From a virus: a DNA stretch of 64,000 nucleotides. Positions 23,050 to 31,398 of this stretch are shown piece by piece; within the stretch, counting starts at the first letter, position 1; each line of letters starts with the position of its first letter. The position numbers were made by a program, and so were the translations under genes. The notes under the pieces are model-generated. The model saw only the letters and a program-made list of their open reading frames with translations, did not search any database and was not told where the DNA came from. The DNA lies in the IMG/VR virus record IMGVR_UViG_3300027985_001623, positions 1 to 64,000 of that record. One strand, written 5' to 3'.

Positions 23050-24304
23050 TCGTGTACTTTCGAAGGTCAATGCCTGCGTTCAAAGCAACTGGAGCTATGC
23101 GTCCCACGACAGTGTATGCTGTAGTGTTGCCCACGAACAGCTCAGCCGAACAAAGTTGAGCTATCGTTGTGACACACAAGTCCAGTGCTCCCGCAGCGTT
23201 CTGCGTCAAGTTGTCCAGCACACGCCAAAAATCATTAGCTAGTGCTTTTTTGTCCGCTTCTGGTGCAGACATGACCATTGATGTACAAGAACCCAAAACC
23301 GCGACCGTCCGATCGAGCCTTGCTGGCCGGTGATGGAACACGACTCGACCAGACAGCACGTCGTCGGGACTCGGCAGATCCGCCGTGCGCAGCCACGAGG
23401 TGAACTCGTTCCATGGAGCCTTGCCGATAAACGCCGCGCAAGCCTGGTCGCGCTCCGCTGGAGAGAACCCAAACAAGATCGAGCCGGTCAGCGCGTGAAT
23501 GGCCGTGTCCCAAGATCGCCCAGAGGGCCACGCGCCTTGGTGGCCTTCCCGAGGCTCCTGCATCAGAGCACTCGGCTTGCTTGTGATAAACCCGGCGATC
23601 TGGCCCGCAGCAGTCGCCCAAGCCCGCCCCCAGTGCGCGTCCACTTCCGCTTCGAAGGCCATGGTATCGATCGGCTCAATCAGCGACAGCGGGTCCGCGC
23701 CGCCCTTCGACAGCACATAGGCGCAAAACTGTTTTGCGCTAACGCCTTCCCAATCGAGAAACCCGATGCGATTCGTCATCGCGGCAGCCAACTCGTAACT
23801 CGACGCCGTGTGTTTTGAAGCGTTCATGGCAAGAGTCATTCGCGTCCGGGGACCCAAGTCGAGCTCTCCCATGACCCGTTCAAGAACAACACGAAGAAGT
23901 GCGGACTGCGTGTCAGGCATCCCGGTATTCGCCTCATCGATGAGAACAAGGCTCCCATTGGGGGCCATCGCAGCGCGCAACCCGAAGCCGAACGGGGCGT
24001 AGTGAGCGTAAGTGGTCTCCCCTACAAAATCGGGGTCTACGTGCCGCGGCGCGCCGACAGTTGACATTGTGCTAGGGACAGGAACTCCCAAAAAATCCTG
24101 AGGCGCCCGCGAAGAGACCACAACCGGTTCGAAACGCAGCCCTGCACGCCGAGCGACACGGGCACAAAAGCTGGTTTTTTGTGTCCCTGGAGGGCCAACC
24201 AGGATGTAGGGGATGCCTCGCCGGCCATTGAGACCCTGAACGAATAGAGACATCCATATGATGCGCTCTTGCGCAGTTTCACCATAACAATACAGGGCGT
24301 TCAT
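23042..24304 (-). CDS. MoxR-family AAA+ ATPase
   Basis: 420 residues. Walker A LVGPPGTQKTSF (~36-47) has Gln in place of the usual Gly/Ser; Walker B SLVLIDEANTGMPD is followed by the sensor region MTLAMNASKHTASSYELAAAMTNRIGF. The C-terminal half is a helical lid, divergent from known families. Adjacent to the VWA/peptidase gene and coupled by ATGA overlap to the small gene upstream, it forms the motor half of a MoxR-VWA module. Confidence 0.87.
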   Translation of the reverse strand: MNALYCYGETAQERIIWMSLFVQGLNGRRGIPYILVGPPGTQKTSFCARVARRAGLRFEPVVVSSRAPQDFLGVPVPSTMSTVGAPRHVDPDFVGETTYAHYAPFGFGLRAAMAPNGSLVLIDEANTGMPDTQSALLRVVLERVMGELDLGPRTRMTLAMNASKHTASSYELAAAMTNRIGFLDWEGVSAKQFCAYVLSKGGADPLSLIEPIDTMAFEAEVDAHWGRAWATAAGQIAGFITSKPSALMQEPREGHQGAWPSGRSWDTAIHALTGSILFGFSPAERDQACAAFIGKAPWNEFTSWLRTADLPSPDDVLSGRVVFHHRPARLDRTVAVLGSCTSMVMSAPEADKKALANDFWRVLDNLTQNAAGALDLCVTTIAQLCSAELFVGNTTAYTVVGRIAPVALNAGIDLRKYTNG

Positions 24305-24576
24305 TTTGTTCCTTCTTCTGCATCTGTCGTTGTATCAGTGGAGCAAATCCACTCGTGCAATTCGGCGGAGCTTAGCCGGCCGGCTAGGTACTCGCGAATG
24401 GCTTGGTAAGATTGGGCCGCGCCGGGCAAGTAAGAACGCTTCAAGACAGATCCCGTGGCCTTGAGCTGGGAAATAGAGAACTGTTCGAATACCGACGCGA
24501 AGGGGCGGGCGGGATGTTTAACAGCGTGTTCCGTGATTGTGGAGAGGGGTCGCGGAGGGAGGGGTGTGTTCGGCAC
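24301..24576 (-). CDS. Small hypothetical protein, first gene of MoxR operon
   Basis: 91 residues from a GTG (MPNTPLPPRPLSTITEH) placed seven bases after a -10-like box, without ribosome site, hence probably translated from a leaderless message. A Pro-rich N-terminus is followed by helices (VFEQFSISQLKATGSVLKRSYL, SYQAIREYLAGRLSSAELHEWI). The stop overlaps the MoxR ATG. Function unknown. Confidence 0.6.
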   Translation of the reverse strand: MPNTPLPPRPLSTITEHAVKHPARPFASVFEQFSISQLKATGSVLKRSYLPGAAQSYQAIREYLAGRLSSAELHEWICSTDTTTDAEEGTK

Positions 24577-24583
24577 GTGTTAT

Positions 24584-24613
24584 TTTGTAGCGCAACTAGC
24601 TTAGGTCGCGCAA
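24584..24613 (-). promoter_or_regulatory. Promoter candidate for the MoxR/VWA/polymerase operon
   Basis: TTGCGC (24613-24608), 18-base spacer, TACAAA (24589-24584), ATAACAC, then the GTG start. It directs leftward transcription from the divergent gap opposite the endolysin gene. Confidence 0.5.
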
Positions 24614-24678
24614 GTGTCTTAATGAACTAAACTGCGCAGCGATCGCGCGTTGATCGTGCGAGTAGCGCAAAATCGGTG

Positions 24679-24691
24679 TACAATCGCCCAC
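24679..24691 (+). promoter_or_regulatory. Extended -10 and leaderless start of the endolysin gene
   Basis: TACAAT at 24679-24684 lies seven bases (CGCCCAC) before the ATG at 24692, with no Shine-Dalgarno sequence. No good -35 is visible at 17-18 bases. Both this start and the divergent GTG at 24576 have CAC immediately before the codon. Confidence 0.4.
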
Positions 24692-25147
24692 ATGGTGCCC
24701 GAACTGAACCAAAAAATCGTGTCTGCTGCCGAAAAGTACATCGGACTCCGAGAAATCCATGGAGTCCGACACGAAGAACAAATTTTGCGCTGGTTCGAAG
24801 CCGCAGGCGCCACGTGGATAAAAAACGACGAAGCTGCATGGTGCTCGGCGTTCGCGTGCGGCATAGCTAAAGAAGCGGGTGCATTTAACCCGCAGACAGT
24901 CCGCGCGAAAGAGTGGTTATCCATTGACCCGAGCAAAGCAACACGTATCAGCATCTCTGACCTCATCCCGGGTGATGTCGTTGTCGTGCGCAGAGGTAAA
25001 AACCTCTACCACGTCTCAATCTTCTATGGAGTTCGAAGTAACGGAGACTTACGGCTACTGGGCGGAAACCAAAACAACCAAGTTAGTCGCGCGTATTACA
25101 GCCGAGCCCGATTCGTCGGAGCGGTTCGGCTTTCTACAGCTAGTTGA
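24692..25147 (+). CDS. Endolysin, CHAP/NlpC-P60-type (TIGR02594-like) peptidase
   Basis: 151 residues. ISAAEKYIGLREIHG-type opening (here IVSAAEKYIGLREIHG), AAWCSAFACGIAKEAG with the catalytic Cys, LIPGDVVVVRRG, and YHVSIFYG with the catalytic His match the TIGR02594 amidase/peptidase family, which cleaves peptidoglycan cross-bridges or stem peptides. No signal peptide, so a holin must release it. It is the only plus-strand gene in the interior and lies far from the membrane proteins at 33-35 kb. A TTG 14 codons upstream is an alternative start. Confidence 0.82.
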   Translation: MVPELNQKIVSAAEKYIGLREIHGVRHEEQILRWFEAAGATWIKNDEAAWCSAFACGIAKEAGAFNPQTVRAKEWLSIDPSKATRISISDLIPGDVVVVRRGKNLYHVSIFYGVRSNGDLRLLGGNQNNQVSRAYYSRARFVGAVRLSTAS

Positions 25148-25469
25148 CAAGGTTATCCGGTTTTTTATCTGGCTCAGTTGTAGGCTCCTGCGAATCTACA
25201 AAGTTATCCGGGCGCACCAAATGCTCACCAGTCATCCGAAAAAACAACGCGTGAACAAGTGCACCAACGTTCGACCAATCGGTGGTGTGGGCCATGTCCG
25301 CAACCGTCTGCATGAATAATCGCATAATAGGCGACAACGCAGCTCGACCAATAAATTCCAGTTTCGGAATCGTCCCCATACGATGAGGTAGAGTTATACA
25401 GTACGTCACCGTATGCGGTTGCGGACCAGGTGCGCAAGACATGTACAGTTTGTCATGTTCAGAGTTCAT
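25140..25469 (-). CDS. Hypothetical protein convergent with the endolysin
   Basis: 109 residues (MNSEHDKLYMSCAPGPQPHTVT). The 3' end overlaps the endolysin 3' end by eight bases on the opposite strand, so the two transcripts run into each other. Helical middle (SPIMRLFMQTVADMAHTTDWSNVGALVHALFFRM) and acidic Pro-rich tail. Three bases downstream of the primase stop. Not recognised. Confidence 0.6.
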   Translation of the reverse strand: MNSEHDKLYMSCAPGPQPHTVTYCITLPHRMGTIPKLEFIGRAALSPIMRLFMQTVADMAHTTDWSNVGALVHALFFRMTGEHLVRPDNFVDSQEPTTEPDKKPDNLVN

Positions 25470-25472
25470 CTT

Positions 25473-26465
25473 TTAAGCTTTCTTGAGCAAGTCATGAGCT
25501 GTTTCGAAAAGCCAATCACGGGGAACCTCGTCCGGATCCGTGCGTGCTGGTAACCGGAGGTTGACCGCGCGTGCACCCTGAAGAGCCAAACTCCAGGCCA
25601 AGGCTTGTCCTTCCATCCAAGCATCCCCGTCCAGGCACACAACAATCGGGCGCCGGGTTTGGAGGAACAAACTGTGGTGCGCGGGGATCGGTTTGCCCAA
25701 GCAGGCCACACCATGCGGCCAGACAGCTTGCGCGTCGAGGCAACCTTCCATGATGAAAACGGGCTCATCTGTTTCAACGAACAGTGCGGCTCCGTTCCAA
25801 ATTGTCGTGTACCGACTCAACCCACGCGAGTACAAATGGGGGATCTGGTTCAAGCCCGTTGCATCGCGAGCAAACCACGCCAACCATGGGCCGGTAGGGT
25901 CCTCCCAGTTCAAAATCGGGATGACCAGACGTCCGGCCAATTTGAAGGTGCCACTACCGATGCCCATTTGGCGCGCGCGTTCAAACGGAATATCGCGACA
26001 CGGTTTCCCGCCCTCGTTCAAGTCAGTTTTTGGAGCCAAAATGTAGTGGCGCACCGCGTCGAATCGTGGATCAGCCAACCCAGGACCTTCGAAAATTGGT
26101 GTGAACCCATATGCGTGTTCGACCGCCGCCGTTATAGCAGAGGGCGCGTTCGGCATAAGCCCGACCTCGAACGAATCCTCTAAATCCGGATCAAGAATGT
26201 CACTAAGTTGCGCACGATACGAAGCCGGCAAGCGGCCATGGGTTTGGCATTTGTAGCAATTGAACCCCCCGGTTTTCGTGTTCAGTCCAAGGGATTCTTT
26301 CCGGTCCTTACTGCCGTCAGCTTCGCAGATCGGGCAACGCGCGCGAATCCAGCCGGATTGGGTGGTCATCCTTCCTGAGCGCGCTCCCCCTGAGTACGCC
26401 TCAAGAACAGCATCCCAAACCCCTTTCTCTTGAAACGGATCATCAATGTGGTCCCACCAGTTCAT
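25473..26465 (-). CDS. DNA primase (zinc finger plus Toprim)
   Basis: 330 residues; ATG at 26465 overlaps the upstream stop (TGATG), with GGAG before it. N-terminal zinc-binding domain with CPIC (C44, C47) and CYKC (C70, C73), then a Toprim-type domain: VFIMEGCLDAQAVW provides the catalytic Glu and VVCLDGDAW the Asp-x-Asp motif. It lays down RNA primers for the fork with the DnaB-type helicase encoded two genes upstream. Compact, as in phage primases lacking a helicase-binding domain. Confidence 0.87.
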   Translation of the reverse strand: MNWWDHIDDPFQEKGVWDAVLEAYSGGARSGRMTTQSGWIRARCPICEADGSKDRKESLGLNTKTGGFNCYKCQTHGRLPASYRAQLSDILDPDLEDSFEVGLMPNAPSAITAAVEHAYGFTPIFEGPGLADPRFDAVRHYILAPKTDLNEGGKPCRDIPFERARQMGIGSGTFKLAGRLVIPILNWEDPTGPWLAWFARDATGLNQIPHLYSRGLSRYTTIWNGAALFVETDEPVFIMEGCLDAQAVWPHGVACLGKPIPAHHSLFLQTRRPIVVCLDGDAWMEGQALAWSLALQGARAVNLRLPARTDPDEVPRDWLFETAHDLLKKA

Positions 26466-26995
26466 CAACAAATCTCCGGCTCGTGAAAAAGGCCCAAAGT
26501 GCCAAAAACGGCATACGGCGCAGCCTCAAACGAGGTTTTCATAATAAACGTAATCGCGTCATGGTTAATCGCCAATACCGCTGAAACGATAGGCATAATT
26601 TCTAGCTCCCATTTCGCGACGTTTTCCGCGTGCGCACTGAATATTCTGTTCGGATTCTCTATTAGCCATTTGTCAACAGTTCCCGCTTTAGACACAATCA
26701 CGCGGAACACGGAAACCTCCCAGATCAAAGCCGAGCAAATCGAGCAAACGTTTGCATGAACGGTGTAAGTATCCGCGAACATACAAACGTACCCGCACAT
26801 ATCGCACTGAACCGGCCATTCATAAAACTCCTTAGCGTTCCGAGGCGCGTACGCTTCAAAGATCCCTCGAAACCCGGAACCCCACGACGACAGCATGTTT
26901 TCTCGTGCGAAAGATTTGATTCGTGGCGCATCAACACTGTCCGCTTTAATAGCGGCACGGAACGCAGCCGTGGTCCGCACAAAATGGTAGCTCAT
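26465..26995 (-). CDS. Zinc-ribbon-containing hypothetical protein
   Basis: 176 residues from an ATG overlapping the helicase stop (TGATG). CDMC and CSIC, 16 residues apart, form a probable zinc ribbon in the middle, flanked by helical N- and C-terminal parts (WELEIMPIVSAVLAINHDAITFIM). Placed between helicase and primase genes with overlaps on both sides, it may act at the replisome; no family recognised. Confidence 0.6.
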   Translation of the reverse strand: MSYHFVRTTAAFRAAIKADSVDAPRIKSFARENMLSSWGSGFRGIFEAYAPRNAKEFYEWPVQCDMCGYVCMFADTYTVHANVCSICSALIWEVSVFRVIVSKAGTVDKWLIENPNRIFSAHAENVAKWELEIMPIVSAVLAINHDAITFIMKTSFEAAPYAVFGTLGLFHEPEIC

Positions 26996-28305
26996 CACCA
27001 GGGGCCTAACTCTTTTGTTAAATACGTGATCCGACCTCGTCCGAAATCCGTCGGTAGCGGTCCGACGGAGAACCGGGATCTCCCGAGACGGTTTTTTGCG
27101 ACAAAATAAGTGAGCTCATTTGTGTCCTCATCGAAGGTCATTGTGACAACGAGATCTGCGATACGCACTTTGTGCATCGAATCAGCAACATTGTGCATAT
27201 CAATGCGCTTCTTCGTTTCCTTCGTAGCGCGGTTCGCTTGCGAGGCAGTCCAAACCCACATGTCACGCTTCACCGCGATATCCCGGCGCAACGCCTCGTA
27301 AACGTAGCGCATCGCTAGATATTCGTTATCTGCGCGAATACCCGGGTGGTAAAGCTTGTCAGCGTAATCGACGTAAAGAGTGTGCATCTTTAAGCCGATG
27401 CGCTGCTCGACCATGTCAATCCACTCAATAATCTCCGCTACCGTCGTGACATGCGGCGCAAATTCAGCGATCTCACAAAAACCGAGCTGATGCTGGATCA
27501 GCGCCAATCGTCGATCGGCCTCAGCCCGCAACGTTGGGTTCTCTAGAATTGCACTAATCTCAATCCCGGTCAGACACGCGACGAGCCGCGCAAACTGCCA
27601 GTGTTGCGGCAGCTCTAAAGTGACGAATCCCGTGACCATCCCGCATTTAATGCTCTCTGCGGCGCCGTGGATGAGCGTCATTGACTTACCACCACCTGGC
27701 GCGCCCACACCCACCCCCAGGCCGCCGCAGGTCATCCCGCCATCGAGGCCAACGTCCAGTTCGAAAATCCCCGTGGGGAGCCGAGCGACCTTGAGCGCAT
27801 TTTCAATCTCTTTGAAGCCCGCTCTGCCAAGTTGCAGCCCGCCTATCTGGCCTTGCGAACCCAAGTGCGCAGCGACGTCAAGCAGCGCACGAGAAACCGC
27901 CATGTCCCCACCGCGTGCGAAATCGCTATGCGCTGCGAGAATGGCTTGTTCGCGAATTCGAGTTTTTACAACAGGGAAAAGCTCAGTAAGCACCCCGTCA
28001 AGATCGGGTGGCGGCCAATGTGTGACATCATCGATCAAATCGTAAACTGCGTCAAACGTGTCTTGATGTAGCTTACCCTCAACAACTTTAGATTGGAGTC
28101 GCTGGATCACCAGCATCGTATCGTTAGGAGGGAGTCCCCCTTTCGACATGGCCCGAACGCACTCGATAATCGGACGTGCAAGCGGGTTCGAAAACCGGTC
28201 CGATTCGAGGTGGTGGCCGATTTGCTGCCAAAACTTTCGGCTGCTCGCGCAATACCATAGGACAATCTGCTCAAAGTCGGGGTGGAGTCCGTACGTGTCG
28301 CTCAT
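26995..28305 (-). CDS. Replicative DNA helicase, DnaB-type
   Basis: 436 residues from the ATG at 28305 (ATGA overlap). N-terminal helical domain, then the RecA-like ATPase: Walker A GVGVGAPGGGKSMTLIHGA, Walker B MHTLYVDYADKLYH, and WTASQANRATKETKKRIDMHNVADSMHKVRIAD typical of motif H3/H4 in DnaB. Hexameric 5'-3' helicase that unwinds the fork and stimulates primase. It is followed immediately by the zinc-ribbon and primase genes. Confidence 0.9.
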   Translation of the reverse strand: MSDTYGLHPDFEQIVLWYCASSRKFWQQIGHHLESDRFSNPLARPIIECVRAMSKGGLPPNDTMLVIQRLQSKVVEGKLHQDTFDAVYDLIDDVTHWPPPDLDGVLTELFPVVKTRIREQAILAAHSDFARGGDMAVSRALLDVAAHLGSQGQIGGLQLGRAGFKEIENALKVARLPTGIFELDVGLDGGMTCGGLGVGVGAPGGGKSMTLIHGAAESIKCGMVTGFVTLELPQHWQFARLVACLTGIEISAILENPTLRAEADRRLALIQHQLGFCEIAEFAPHVTTVAEIIEWIDMVEQRIGLKMHTLYVDYADKLYHPGIRADNEYLAMRYVYEALRRDIAVKRDMWVWTASQANRATKETKKRIDMHNVADSMHKVRIADLVVTMTFDEDTNELTYFVAKNRLGRSRFSVGPLPTDFGRGRITYLTKELGPW

Positions 28306-28997
28306 AGGGTCCAAAGAACGTGGCCGGACGCGGCCCTAAACTCAAGATCCCGAGTTAGGGCGCGGGCTGCTGCTTTAACGGCATCTTCGCGCCGCTCGAA
28401 CGAGTCGCGAGGAAAGTGTCTGTTGACGACTTCCCTTACCTTTAGTGCAGTAGCTGGGTTTTCAAGCAACAAATCCGACCACATCGCCGACCAGTCCTCG
28501 AACAGCGCGCGAAAAACTTTGGGCGGCTTAATAGGAATCGGCTTGAAGTTGTCGACCGTCGAGTAAAACCACGGCCGCTGCGTTTCGAGGCGCGTGTAAG
28601 AGAAGACCCAACGCCCCGCCGGCGGCTTTTCTTTGGTGACCGTTTCGGCGAAAGCCGTGAACGAGAAGGCGATCCACAACGCCGGGCAGATGTTCAACGC
28701 GGCGATCGCCGCGGCGAAGCCATCTAGTAGCGCGAAGTTGGCGGATTTTCCGCGATCACGCAAAAAGAATCCACTTTCCTGGTGACAAAGCAGCTTCATC
28801 GCCGACCGAAAGCCCGTGGCCAGAAATTCACGCTGCGCCGCAGTAGGCAACGTGTCCGGCATCAGGGGCGGAGTGGGCATAAGTGGGTAGGTGAATTTCG
28901 GTTGCAGCGGAATGAACCCACCCCCTAAAGCGGTGATTCGAGCCCGATCCGCCGGCCCGCGCCCCGATCCGGCAATAACGCACGTGTTGGTTGTCAT
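28302..28997 (-). CDS. Hypothetical protein between two helicase genes
   Basis: 231 residues (MTTNTCVIAGSGRGPADRARI). Pro-rich N-terminal third, an Ala-rich hydrophobic stretch (FALLDGFAAAIAALNICPALWIAF), then a Trp/Pro-rich part (RWVFSYTRLETQRPWFYS) and a basic helical C-terminus (VREVVNRHFPRDSFERREDAVKAAARAL). Overlaps the DnaB start by four bases. Context suggests a replication accessory; no motif supports a specific role. Confidence 0.6.
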   Translation of the reverse strand: MTTNTCVIAGSGRGPADRARITALGGGFIPLQPKFTYPLMPTPPLMPDTLPTAAQREFLATGFRSAMKLLCHQESGFFLRDRGKSANFALLDGFAAAIAALNICPALWIAFSFTAFAETVTKEKPPAGRWVFSYTRLETQRPWFYSTVDNFKPIPIKPPKVFRALFEDWSAMWSDLLLENPATALKVREVVNRHFPRDSFERREDAVKAAARALTRDLEFRAASGHVLWTL

Positions 28998-29008
28998 CTT
29001 TTTCGTCC

Positions 29009-30445
29009 CTACGACCAGTTGTCTAAAACGACGTGGCCCTCACGCTCGTACGCGTCTCGCCGAGCGAGAGCCTGCTTCTCAATCCAAAACTGCCCTTGAT
29101 CCTGAACATCCCAAATCTCAAAAACTTCTTTACCCGGAGCACGCCGGATAATGCGTCCAAGTCGTTGCAGTGTCGCAACGACTGACGCCTGCCCGGTCGC
29201 GATGACACCGCTGGCCAGTTGCGGCACGTCGACGCCTTCTTGAAAAATGACCGTGCAAATCACCACATCCAATTCGCCGGCGACGAGTCGGTCCAGCACC
29301 GCGCGGCGAGCAGACGTGTCGCCTTCCTCACCATGGACGAACTGTACGCGAAGCCCACTCGCTTCGACATGTCGAAGCAGCGTTTGCCCGTGCGCAATAT
29401 TTATTACGAACGCAAGGCAAGGCTTTCTCGCGACTTCAATCATCGTCACAATCAACCCATTGCGGAGATCTGAGTTTACCACACACGCGTCGTAAACCTC
29501 AGGCCACGTGGCGTCGCACTGCATCCACTGATAGCAAGGGATCATCCGAATAATGGAATGCGCCAGCACACCGCGCTCGACAAGTTCGGGCGTGGTGATT
29601 TCCGTTAAAATAGGCCCAAGCGCCCCAATTGTCTGAAGCGTATCTTTATCTTTGCGATCAAGCGGCGTACCACTCGCACCAATTCGATAGTAAGCCCCTT
29701 CGAAGCTTTGACAGATATCGTAGTTCAATGCGCCGCTCAGCGACTGCACCTCATCAACGAAAATCGCCTCAACTTCCCGGAGCAAATGCGTGACGTCGCG
29801 AGCACCTTTACGACCTGACGCTTTGCCTCGGCGCTGCTGCCGAAGAGCAGACGCAACTGACTGAAACGACGTGATGGTAACGTTACACGTCCCTTTTCGC
29901 CACACGCCCTTTTCAAAGGTACCTGCGCGCTCTCCTGTGCGAGCTAAATAGCGCTCGATTGTCTGCGTTGCGACGTCAATGCGGTGAACTAAGAACAGCC
30001 ACTCACAATCAACGACGCGAGTCAGTGCAATAAAAATTTCAGTTTTACCAGCGCCAGTGGCTGCCTTTATCAAACCTCGCCCGCCTCGAAAAATGAGAGC
30101 ACGCACCGCAGCAGCCTGGTAATCGCGAAGCCAATGGACGTTTTCTGGACTTAAATCAGGGGCCGCAACCCGATTGCGAACATCAACAACTGTGACCACA
30201 ATACCCACGGTCTTGGCTACCTTTGGGAGCATGACCGCTAACCCAGCCGGGAACGACTTATTCCAAGGATTAAACGCACAAAACGATTGAGTGTCCTCGA
30301 CCGTCACATCCAAGATACTGGCTGTCTTCTTACGACCGCCCTGATAGGTCTCGTGCTCCACCGTTAAATACGCAATGAGCCATGCTAACTCGTCTTCCGT
30401 AGCAGAAACCACGAACGCGGTGACATTAGTCAACTCCAGCTCCAT
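29009..30445 (-). CDS. SF2 DNA helicase, UvsW/RadD-like
   Basis: 478 residues with SF2 motifs in order: LRDYQAAAVRALIF (Q-like), GLIKAATGAGKTEIFIAL (I), FLVHRIDVATQTIERYL (Ia), AIFVDEVQSLSG (II), RIGASGTPLDRK (III), VVICTVIFQEGVDVPQL (V) and ATLQRLGRIIRRAPGK (VI). An N-terminal domain of ~110 residues precedes the core, as in UvsW. Such helicases reverse forks, branch-migrate recombination intermediates and remove R-loops, which moves T4 from origin- to recombination-dependent replication. Confidence 0.88.
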   Translation of the reverse strand: MELELTNVTAFVVSATEDELAWLIAYLTVEHETYQGGRKKTASILDVTVEDTQSFCAFNPWNKSFPAGLAVMLPKVAKTVGIVVTVVDVRNRVAAPDLSPENVHWLRDYQAAAVRALIFRGGRGLIKAATGAGKTEIFIALTRVVDCEWLFLVHRIDVATQTIERYLARTGERAGTFEKGVWRKGTCNVTITSFQSVASALRQQRRGKASGRKGARDVTHLLREVEAIFVDEVQSLSGALNYDICQSFEGAYYRIGASGTPLDRKDKDTLQTIGALGPILTEITTPELVERGVLAHSIIRMIPCYQWMQCDATWPEVYDACVVNSDLRNGLIVTMIEVARKPCLAFVINIAHGQTLLRHVEASGLRVQFVHGEEGDTSARRAVLDRLVAGELDVVICTVIFQEGVDVPQLASGVIATGQASVVATLQRLGRIIRRAPGKEVFEIWDVQDQGQFWIEKQALARRDAYEREGHVVLDNWS

Positions 30446-30448
30446 GAA

Positions 30449-30790
30449 CTATTCTCGGAGTTTCTTAATGTTCGTGAGCAGCTCCGCGACATCACTCCAG
30501 TCATCGAGATTGTACATCTCAACAGCCTGCGTCCCAACGTATGCTTTGACCGAGTCGATCGAGATGTACGCGATGTTGCAAACAAAGACGTAATCAACCA
30601 GGTCATTTTTGACAAGACGCGCCCACGTTGACCGGTGCACACTAGTTTTTGCCGCGCACATCCGGATACTCGCTCGGCCTTCTTGAAGCATTTGCACTTC
30701 TGCCGGGCGAAGTTTTACGGGGAGTCCTGGCTTGCGTCCGCGTAGCGCGGGCGGTGATTCTACTGCGGAAGTTTTTGCTTTTGTTACCAT
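30449..30790 (-). CDS. Excisionase/MerR-like HTH DNA-binding protein
   Basis: 113 residues. After a basic, Pro-rich N-terminus, SIRMCAAKTSVHRSTWARLVKNDLVDYVFVCNIAYISIDSVKAYVG follows the HTH_17/excisionase pattern (helix-turn-helix, short wing, final helix). The acidic C-terminal helix may bind a partner. It overlaps the sigma-like gene by seven bases, pointing to a joint role in transcription control. Confidence 0.65.
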   Translation of the reverse strand: MVTKAKTSAVESPPALRGRKPGLPVKLRPAEVQMLQEGRASIRMCAAKTSVHRSTWARLVKNDLVDYVFVCNIAYISIDSVKAYVGTQAVEMYNLDDWSDVAELLTNIKKLRE

Positions 30791-31398
30791 TGTGCTCCTT
30801 GTGCCAAACCGCGAATTTGCTCCAAAATGCGCACGGCTTGTTTATCACCACGAATTTTAATCCTGGCGTAACGAATCGGTGCCTGTAAGTCCTTTGCCGT
30901 TAGCCCGTGTTGTCGCGCGACGTGGGCGAGTTTGCCCCCACCCACTAAAGCGGAAATCACCGCGCTAGTTCGCTCGGGGGCCCGACGACGTTGTCTTTCA
31001 AGAAGCTCGCCAATACGACGAGCTAAGGCGTGTCGCAATTGGCTAAACACCGCACGCCTTTCCACGTCAATCAACACCTGCTCCAAATCCTCAGTCGCCA
31101 CGTTCTCCGGTAGAGGCACACGCTGCGGCACGCAAGCCTGCTTTTCAAGACGACTCGAAGCAGAGAACGCAGAAGACTGCCCCCAGCACCAGCGACTGAG
31201 CGACCGAGATAGGACTCGATACAAATACGCGCCGCACGTTGCCTCATCGACGTCATCGAGTTTCAACGTAAGTGCGCATAACCACGCTTGCTGAGTAGCG
31301 TCGTTCGTGTCGAGCCACCAACATCGGCGTGCATAGAACGCGACAACTTGTGGAATCAACTCCTCTGCGAGCTGCAAGTAAGCTGGTGACATCTTCAT
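30784..31398 (-). CDS. Sigma-70-like factor candidate
   Basis: 204 residues. Residues ~18-70 (FYARRCWWLDTNDATQQAWLCALTLKLDDVDEATCGAYLYRVLSRSLSRWCW) resemble sigma region 2, including the aromatic/acidic stretch that binds core polymerase and melts DNA. The C-terminal part (ERTSAVISALVGGGKLAHVARQHGLTAKDLQAPIRYARIKIR) resembles a region 4 helix-turn-helix. It would redirect host RNA polymerase to phage promoters such as the TTGCAC class seen here. The match is distant and the product could be a generic HTH protein. Confidence 0.55.
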   Translation of the reverse strand: MKMSPAYLQLAEELIPQVVAFYARRCWWLDTNDATQQAWLCALTLKLDDVDEATCGAYLYRVLSRSLSRWCWGQSSAFSASSRLEKQACVPQRVPLPENVATEDLEQVLIDVERRAVFSQLRHALARRIGELLERQRRRAPERTSAVISALVGGGKLAHVARQHGLTAKDLQAPIRYARIKIRGDKQAVRILEQIRGLAQGAQW

